Below, in pieces: positions 57,401-64,000 of a stretch of 64,000 bases of DNA (position 1 is the stretch's first letter; each line of letters starts with the position of its first letter). Below the pieces are notes generated by a model. It saw only the letters and a list, made by a program, of their open reading frames with translations. It was not told the origin of the DNA and ran no database searches. A program made the translations under genes and the position numbers. This DNA is from Buxus sempervirens (taxonomy: Eukaryota > Streptophyta > Magnoliopsida > Buxales > Buxaceae): the NCBI GenBank assembly GCA_947561395.2, contig OX387190.1:23926858-23990857 (forward strand). Direction: 5' to 3'.

Positions 57401-58266
57401 ACCCGGCCCAATAAACATGTATGCATGCAACTTAATCAAGATAAGTAAAATTAACTGATTAAACCGGGCGGGCCAAACCTTAGGCAGTCCACCCGAACCA
57501 GATTAGTGAATTGATGCATGAAATGCGTGGTTTGGCCGAGACCAAGGGCAAGGGCCTACCGGGCCCACCAAAGCCCATCAACCGAACCAAGGAAGGGTGC
57601 AAACCCTAACTTCTGGTAACTTGGGCTTACAAGCCTAGATTTGGACTACGGGCCCCAAGCCCAGTGTCCAACTCACTTTGGCAGATTAAAAAGATAAATC
57701 CAATAAAAATTACTTGGCCACCATGTGGGCCCACCTAAGGGGCCCACAAACCAGTCCGGCCCACCTGTGCACGAAAAACACTTAAAATCTGAACCTAAAG
57801 TAAAATCAATGCACTTAACCAAAGCCCAAAGAGCCTCCTAGGATAGACCGAGGCCCACAAGGGCACACGGGCTTGACTAAGCCCACCAAGGATACCGTGG
57901 GCCTTCCAACGGGGCCCACCCAACCAGACTCAGATCACCTAAGTAATCAAGATAAAAGCAACTAAAGGGACCCACACCACTCAGGTGGTCCTGCCAGACT
58001 TAACCAAATTGCATATCGGATTAGGAATCAGGTGAGACCAATGTAAGCTAACTCAAACCAGGATAAACCTAAGGGACCCGTCACCCGACGGGGTGGACCG
58101 GGGTGTCTACGGACTTCCCCGGACCGCAACCGAGAACAGACTTAGAATCTCAAGCCGCAGACCAAAAGCCCTAATAGACAAGATTAGGCACCCAGGTGTC
58201 CGCCTGCACCCCATCAGGCGGTGGCGACTCCGAATTACCCTGTGCCGCGTTTCCCACGCGCGCACA
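54492..58266 (+). mobile_element. 3' LTR of the 20-kb element
   Basis: TGTAAGCACCTC...GCGCGCACA, 3,775 bp, with the same internal order as the 5' LTR: three 147-bp units (marker word at 54755, 54902, 55049), hairpin (55401), TATA box (55471-55478), CTCACCTCG array (56236-56545), AATGCCC array (56560-57180). I noted only scattered substitutions, for example at 55433 (G against A at 39553) and a few, mostly transitions, between 57.6 and 58.25 kb. Confidence 0.92.
55471..55478 (+). promoter_or_regulatory. 3' LTR TATA box
   Basis: TATAAAAG, identical in context to 39591. Transcription from here would read into the FRS-type gene remnant at 58267. Confidence 0.65.
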
Positions 58267-59049
58267 GTTATCAATCATATATTTCAGACAGGAAGCATTG
58301 TTTGATATAAAGTCAGTGGCTATGAAAATCCTCGTGAGCATTCAGTGACATTTGACATGTCAGATGAAAAAATTTGTTGCAGTTGTAGAAAATTTGTGTT
58401 TGTTGGGATTCTATGTAGGCATGCAGTGAAAGTTCTTGATTTTTGCAATATAAAAGTTATACTGCATCATTACATCTTACATCAATGGACCAAGAAAGCA
58501 AGGGCTACAAATATTGTTGATAGTCATGGTCGTACAATTGACCCCAAGCCTAAGCTAGAAGTAGTGAATCGTTATAATGAACTACGTGATGCAGTCAGAC
58601 TTGCAACAATGGCAGTTGAATCTGAGAAATCGTATAAATATGCTGCAAATCAGATTGGTAATTTGATGCATGAGGTGGAGAATATATTGAGAAATGAAGC
58701 TTCAATAAGAAATCAGTTTGGATCACCTAATATGCATGCAAATGAAAATGCAGCTGAATGTGTACAAAGTATTCATGATGAAGATATTGTGGCACTTTCA
58801 GATAATGTTGAAGATTTAAAAGACCATATTGAGGAGGAAGTCACAAATAAAAAATTTGCAGGTTTTGGGAAAATTGTGCAACAAAGTCAAGATGAAGAAG
58901 TAACAGTGAGAGATGAACTTGGATTGGAAAGAGAGTAAGGATTGAAAATTAAAGGAGGCACCAAAGGTAGAAAAAGGGAGAGACTTGATTTCGAAAAGAA
59001 GAAGCCTGTAAATCAAAGTAAAGGTCCCTCAAATCCACGTCGTTTCTGA
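58267..59049 (+). pseudogene. FAR1-RELATED SEQUENCE-like gene, 3' part
   Basis: Coding similarity resumes at the insertion edge (TATCAATCATATATTTC). A TGA near 58301 breaks the start; from 58345 the frame is open: FDMSDEKICCSCRKF and GILCRHAVKVL form a SWIM zinc finger (CxC...CxH), then ILHQWTKKA, and a helical region (NRYNELRDAVRLATMAVES) typical of FRS C-termini. A TAA at 58936-58938 interrupts a basic tail that could continue to TGA at 59047-59049. This half alone is 197 codons and could be transcribed from the adjacent LTR. Confidence 0.8.
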
Positions 59050-59257
59050 TGACATCCACATGCTCTACATCCATATCCTCCATTTCCAACCCATGCATCA
59101 ATGTTTTCAACACAGATAATATTTGAATTACCTAAAATATATTTATTTTAAAAAACTTAGAGCTCATAAATATATATATATATATATGTTGTATTTTATT
59201 GATTTTATAAAATGGCTCAAAATTTCTCCTTTGTGTTTATCTTTTTGTGCTTTGTCT
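59050..59257. other. 3' flank of FRS-type gene, (AT)n run
   Basis: AT-rich; a TA microsatellite lies at about 59170-59187. No gene. Confidence 0.5.
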
Positions 59258-59732
59258 CTTGTGGGAGGAATAGTCCCACATTGGAAGTTTATGAGAACTT
59301 CCATGAGTTTATATTGAATAGTGGGAACTAAAGGGGTACAACCCCTAAAGTGAGACACTGTTCCTTGTTGTCGGGGTTTCTTTGAATCATGCGTGCCGCC
59401 GCCACCGTCCGGTCGGTCGTGTCGTGTGTGATGCTATCTTTTTATATTTAATTTTTGCTGACTCTCAAATGTTTTATTTTGTTTTCTAAAACGTTTTGTT
59501 TTTTCTAACCGTTGGGTTTTCTAACCATTTAGTTTTTCAATGGTAATTAATATTAATTAACGTTTTAATCGTGTGAACATATGCCACTCAAGAGTCACTC
59601 ACGTTCAGTTTCTCTCCCTCTTATAGAAGCGAGGATTAGGGTTTTTGGGGTTAATTATCTAAAAATACAGCCTCCATACGTCTGTATCATCTTCTTCTTC
59701 TCTCTTCCGAAACTGGAATACGAGTGACACTG
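59258..59732. mobile_element. possible copia-type LTR fragment
   Basis: GTGGGAGGAATAGTCCCACATTGG (start) with ACTTCCATGAGTTTATATTG, GCCGCCGCCACCGTCC and a CTTCTTCTCTC end resembles dispersed copia-like LTRs with a GTGGGA...TCCCAC inverted start. It is cut by the LTR beginning at 59733. Confidence 0.35.
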
Positions 59733-61522
59733 TGTGAGACATGGAAAAATCAATTTAATGATTTCCTAATCATCACACGGGATTAAATTAAACAAAGAGT
59801 CGCCACCATTCAATTTAGATGTGAATGGACACCAAAATATTAAATAAGCACAAAAGGCAATTTTAGGGTAAAAATAACCGTCCTAAAAAAACAACCAGAG
59901 ATGGGTAGGGGGATTAGGTTATGAACAGGGGAAGGTGTTAGGCACCCTTATTCATCCACACAAGGTGGTTGCCAGGTATTGTTCATGTTAAAATAAAGGA
60001 AAAAGCTTGCTATAAAAATCAAAAAAAGCAAAATTGTATGGTTTTTTCATATGAATAGTCTGATTGATCTAGAACTTTCAAATATGATCATACCATTCCT
60101 AGGGTTTCATGATCAAAATAAAATTGAGATAAAATAAAATCAATTTAAAGTGAAAAATCCAAAAATCTGGCTTCAAGCTAAATTTTAGAAATCTAGAAAA
60201 ATATGATTTTTATAAAATATTTCAAAATTAAACTTGAATAGTCCAGGACATAGATAAAGCCCAAATTTCACATTAAATCTGAAAATCAAAACCAAAAATA
60301 CCCACGTTGATGAAAAACACCAAAAGGGGAGAACTTAGACCGTAGGGTCTTCTCTCAATAATGAAAAACGATTCAAAATCATCTCATGAAACCCTAGAAT
60401 TTATTTTCAGGCTTCTGGATTCAGATCTACCATATTGATCATGATAGATCCAAGATCCTAGCCTAAAATCGCAAAAATCACGAAAACAGTGCTGTAGGTG
60501 CAAAAGTGGCAAAAATCCAAATTTTAGCAAAAAGTGGGGATCTCATGCTATAAACATCATAGATTCATGTAATTCATTCAGATATATCATAAAAAGCATT
60601 AAAACATGATCAGGATATTCAAAGCAATCACATCTCACAAATTAGAGCACATGGGGGTCTACCCTACGGATCCACCTGTTCTCTTTTCCCCTAGTTCTCT
60701 CTTCATGTTTTACGGCTAGAGAGACTCTTGAGGTACTTGGAGATAGGTTTGGTTACACAAACACAATCACAGGCCTTATTCTATGAAAAAAACAGATATG
60801 GGGTTCTATTCTAGGGATCCACCTGTTCCCCTTTCCCCTAGTTCTCTCTTCACGTTTTACGGCTAGAGAGACTCTTGAGGTACTTAGAGACAAGTTTAGG
60901 AATACAAAAACAGATATGGCCTTATTCTACAGCAATAGAGATGATCCTATTACATCTAGAATTGAAGACAGAAAATAAAAAGGGAAAAGGGGACTTACCT
61001 AGATTGAGCAGGTAGGCAGCAGGGATTCTTCTCTTGGAGTTCCTTGGAGTTCGTTGGAGTTCTTTGGACTTCAAAATTTCGTGGCCTTCAGCCTTAGAAT
61101 CTCACCTCTATTTATAGGTAAGCACAGGGGTATGGTTGGTCCAGGGTTTGGCAAGATAGAGTTTCAGTTTGAGTTAAATACAAGATCATGCCCATCCATA
61201 GCCAACCAAGGTGACTTTAGTGAATAAAATACGTAATTCACTCATTTAGAGATATATTGGACTAAAGATAAAGCTCGGAAATCGAGAGAAGGATTAAACT
61301 CCCACGTGTCTTTAGTGACCGTAAATGATTTACGGTCCAACGGGGACTGTATTGTTACTACAGGCGCGCCTAACCGTAGATTAATTTCGGGCGCGACCGG
61401 CCCGTGAATAAAATACGGGCAAAGCTAGTTTTGTCAGTTTTTATGCATTTTTGACCTGTTTTAAGCTCTAATTCCATGTTTTTATTATTTTCTCGTTTGT
61501 AGTGCAATTTGGGGTGTCTACA
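59733..61522 (-). mobile_element. 3' LTR (copy D) of right Tat/Ogre-like element
   Basis: Starts TGTGAGACATGGAAAAATC (plus strand) and ends GGGGTGTCTACA, 1,790 bp. It is clearly related to copy A over its length (CATCACACGGGATT, AGAGTCGCCACCATT, GAGATGGGTA, CACACAAGGTGGTTGCC). A minus-strand TATA box lies near 61108-61116. Left flank is CACTG; the other end lies outside the window. Confidence 0.85.
61317..61420. other. U3 hairpin cluster, LTR copy D
   Basis: GACCGTAAA (61317-61325)/TTTACGGTC (61329-61337), CGGGC (61388-61392)/GCCCG (61400-61404), and CCCGT (61401-61405)/ACGGG (61415-61419). Confidence 0.8.
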
Positions 61523-61568
61523 GCTGCCCCCTCTTTGCTGGTAATTGGAACCAATTACAAGCAGAGAG
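61523..61568 (-). promoter_or_regulatory. polypurine tract and adjoining long hairpin
   Basis: On the minus strand AGCAAAGAGGGGGCAGC abuts the LTR. Just beside it, GTAATTG (61541-61547) pairs with CAATTAC (61552-61558), and the stem extends with CTCTTTGCT against AGCAGAGAG (8 of 10). Confidence 0.75.
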
Positions 61569-62363
61569 CAAAAAGACCCACCAATTGCACTTTCTAAGAT
61601 TTTTGTCTAATCAAATGCACTTTGCAAGGATTAAGTGGATGATTTTGGTAAAAAGAATTCATTGTGGAAGATTTGCTAAGAAGTCCCTCGGCTTAAGGGC
61701 CAAATCCTCCTCTCTCCTCTCACTGAGCACTTGTGGGCTATGAAGTGAGATTTGAGACAAAATTTTTAAACAAAAGTGGGTAAGGTGGCAATCCTTGCAA
61801 CTTACAACTAATATGGACATTAATCTTTTTGAAAAGTGTGGAGAAAATAATAAAATGTGCAATTTTTGGCTTCGCCCGTATTTTCCTTACGGACAGATGC
61901 TGCCCATAGGTTGTTCACCGGCGAACGGGACCGTAGTGCGTTCACGGGCGTCTGATGCCCGTACTAAGTTTACGGATTTTACTTTCTTCTTAAGTTCGCG
62001 ACCGCGAATTTTTTTCTCTTCTGTTCGCACTTCTGCCCTAATTTCTCTGCGCCTGCATTCTCTCTTACGGTTCTTCCTTCTCAATCTTCGTCCGCACTTG
62101 CCATCTTCTTCTTCGACGACTCTCCTATTTCCGGCGGCGACTACTATTTATTCTGGCGACATTTTGCTATCTCCGATGACCTCAAATTTCGGACGAGCCT
62201 TCCTATTTCCGGCGACTGTTCCTGGATTGAGCATTGCCGTGGCTGTGATCAAGTCTTTGGAGGCTTCCTCTTCTATCAATCGACTGTGGACACTCCCTGA
62301 GGCTTCGGTAGAGTAAGGGTTTCCCATTTGATTGCCGATTTTCCTCCATTTTGACTGAATACA
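61569..62363 (+). promoter_or_regulatory. probable promoter and 5'UTR exon of antisense gene
   Basis: A hairpin-rich part (61870-61985: CCGTA 61876-61880/TACGG 61888-61892; GGGC 61946-61949/GCCC 61957-61960) is followed by CT-rich sequence and a candidate donor ACA|GTAAGTGG at 62364. The frame within is open for 173 codons but has no motif I recognise, so I treat it as untranslated. Confidence 0.4.
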
Positions 62364-63345
62364 GTAAGTGGCCGAAACTCCCAAATACCTTACAATTTCA
62401 TTGAATTGTCGATTCTAATTCTGAGAACTAAATTGTTACCATGCCATGCATTACTATGCTTGTGTTTCATTTTGGCTCATCTTCGATTAGAAATTTAAAC
62501 CAAGTTGCATTTTGAGCTATTTTCTGTCTGTATTGAGAACCTTGTTGCCGGTATTATCCTGATTTGTATAGATTCTCAATTCTTGCCTAATCACTGACTG
62601 ATTTCTTGCAATTGTGCTGATAAACTATTTGCTTACTTGCTGATCCTTTTTGCACATCCTGCATGATGCTTGTAACCTTCTGCTTTAACCTTATATATTC
62701 TCAGTTAAAATTCTGATTCCCTTTTTCCATTGGCCCTTGGGAGAAATTTGCCATTGGTCTTTGAGTGTGTTTAACTTCTCTACTGTCTAACTTTGCATTG
62801 CTGACATGCCGATTAGCTTGCTAGTAACCCCTGTATGTATGATAGATAAGCTTGCCTTATCCATGAATTTTCCTGCCCATTTCCCATGCAAAGGAGTACT
62901 TTCTTGTTTATGCCATCATGGTTCAAAATCTCGACAAATCAGAATACTTTCCTCACTTGAGTGCTCCGACATTCCTGAAATTACACAAAATTAGTAATTT
63001 AGGGAATTAAATCATGATACCCACAAATTAGAGTTTAACCCAAAATTTTAAGCATAAACGTTTTCTTTTTCTTTCTTTCTTTCTTTTGTCATATAAAGAG
63101 AATATGTGAGAAGTCTACACTTCCTACATATAACTTTTATATGTTTCCTTGATTAAATTCAAGACAGATAATAAAAGGTGAACTCCTTTATTTGGCTCTG
63201 GACTTGATCGGGAGTTTCTGACTCATTCTCTTTCATTCCCCCTTTTCTTTTTTCCTGTAAATCAATTAAACTTGGTTAGGATGAAAATCAAACAATTAAG
63301 AATTTTAACAAAAAGTAATTAACATCTCCCTGATTTGAACCGTAG
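62364..63345 (+). other. putative 5'UTR intron of the antisense gene
   Basis: Donor GTAAGT at 62364, acceptor GAACCGTAG at 63345, directly followed by ATG. The interior is T-rich with no gene. Confidence 0.4.
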
Positions 63346-64000
63346 ATGGCCCGCCTGAGATCAGCTTCCAGGGATCCTGCAGATGAGCCTTCCTCTTCGA
63401 GGGTTAGGCGTGATCCTGCTGATGTGGCCTCGTCTTCGAGGGCTGAGAGCGATTCAGATTCTGATGTCCCAGATCTTCCTTCTGGGGATTCGCGTGAGGC
63501 GACCCCAGAGGTATACTCTAACCTTTATGAAATTTCATATCCTTTCCCAAAATACATCCTCCTGATTCTTCAATTATCTTCTTTTAGCCGGCTGTTGAGG
63601 CTTCTGGCAAGGATAGGAGCCATAGAGGGCGCCGTAGCGGAGGCCGAGATGGAGGCCTTGATGAGGGCCATAGAGGAGGCCGCAGAGGGGGTCGTGGCAG
63701 AGATGAGGCCAGGACCCGGGTTGAGATCCCTGAGGAGGTGGCTGCCCAGATTAGGGATACCGATCTTTTGCATGGCTTGAGGACTCATCCCTCAGCATGT
63801 ATTAGGGCGGATATTCCTTTAGAGTATGCTATGTTCCATTATAGAGGGAGCTGGGCTAGCTTCACTAGATTTTTAGGAGCTTGCAGTTCGGCCTATCGTC
63901 GGGAGCTAGGCTTGTATGGTTTTGGTATGTTTATCACCATCCCAGACGTTCGCTTGGATCGAGCCCTCATTGCTGCATTGCTTGAGAGATTCTTCCCGGA
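63346..64000 (+). CDS. plant mobile domain-like protein (PMD), partial
   Basis: Exon 1 is 63346-63510 (55 codons: MARLRSASRDPADEPSSS, acidic Ser/Asp-rich), then a 77-bp GT-AG intron (63511-63587), then exon 2 from 63588 to the window edge; both junctions are phase 0 and exon 2 stays open for 137 codons. Residues about 64-95 are Arg/Gly-rich. The segment from about residue 130 (YRRELGLYGFGMFITIPDV, then LDRALIAALLERFFP) resembles the start of the plant mobile domain (MAIN/MAIL family, PF10536), where a Trp-Arg-Pro-Glu-Thr-type motif usually follows just after this point. PMD proteins occur as host nuclear factors and inside transposons. Here the gene lies antisense beside a retroelement's PPT. 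Recognition is from memory. Confidence 0.65.

Larger units (their letters stand above)
38314..58266 (+). mobile_element. 19,953-bp Tat/Ogre-like LTR element without visible pol
   Basis: It comprises a 5' LTR (38314-42469), PBS (42473-42490), 1.5-kb leader, ORF1 (DUF7745-like), a 107-bp repeat array, gag, a second gag-like ORF, a 73-bp repeat array, a PPT (54478-54491) and a 3' LTR (54492-58266). It lies in a FRS-type gene with flanks GTTTT (38309-38313) and GTTAT (58267-58271); the nearby copy of the empty site shows GTTAT, so the left copy has one substitution. The LTRs are near-identical outside repeat arrays, hence a young insertion. I find no protease, RT, RNase H or integrase between 49.5 and 54.5 kb, so it is probably non-autonomous. 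Confidence 0.9.
59733..64000 (-). mobile_element. right Tat/Ogre-like element, 3' part with antisense gene
   Basis: On the minus strand: internal region (from beyond 64000), PPT (61540-61523), 3' LTR (61522-59733). Between the PPT and the window edge lies a plus-strand gene with an intron, so it is antisense to the element. Some Tat elements are known to carry antisense ORFs between pol and the 3' LTR; this fits that arrangement. The rest of the element is outside the window, so membership of the gene is inferred. Confidence 0.6.

Overview
The window is nuclear DNA from a flowering plant, most likely a woody eudicot with a repeat-rich genome. It has spliced genes with GT-AG introns, a coiled-coil NB-ARC LRR resistance-gene cluster, a FAR1/FRS-type gene, and many Ty3/gypsy (Tat/Ogre-like), TRIM, Helitron, MULE, hAT-like and PIF-like elements. 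I cannot name the species.

Layout. 1-7.4 kb: a minus-strand Tat/Ogre-like element (decayed gag, leader minisatellite, tRNA-Arg-type PBS, 5' LTR) inserted into an older LTR of the same family, then a Helitron end. 7.4-12.1 kb: a relic resistance-gene unit (leader and last exon only) broken by a TRIM, whose second LTR holds a solo LTR with a perfect 5-bp duplication. 13.4-18.9 kb: a small Helitron, duplicated leader modules and the one apparently intact resistance gene (three coding exons, 1,111 aa). 18.9-25.8 kb: no genes; a MULE-type MITE (9-bp duplication), a hAT-like element (8-bp duplication) and a PIF-like element holding a 997-bp solo LTR (5-bp duplication). 25.8-31.2 kb: a second resistance gene, now a pseudogene. 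32.8-33.3 kb: another relic leader. 34.4-59.05 kb: a decayed FAR1-RELATED SEQUENCE-type gene cut in two by a 19,953-bp LTR element (38,314-58,266) with near-identical LTRs. 59.7-64 kb: the 3' end of another minus-strand Tat/Ogre-like element, followed next to its polypurine tract by an oppositely oriented, intron-containing gene for a plant-mobile-domain-like protein that runs off the window.

How the parts relate. The resistance-gene units share leader modules, 5'UTR intron position and a Ser/Glu-rich last exon, so they are one tandem family; only the copy at 14.7-18.4 kb looks functional. The 20-kb element carries an extra ORF (DUF7745-like), gag and a second gag-like ORF but no visible protease, RT, RNase H or integrase, so it is probably mobilised by a relative. 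The four minus-strand Tat-like LTRs each hold short hairpins of different sequence at the same place near the U3 start; this recurring design and the antisense gene are the least ordinary features here.
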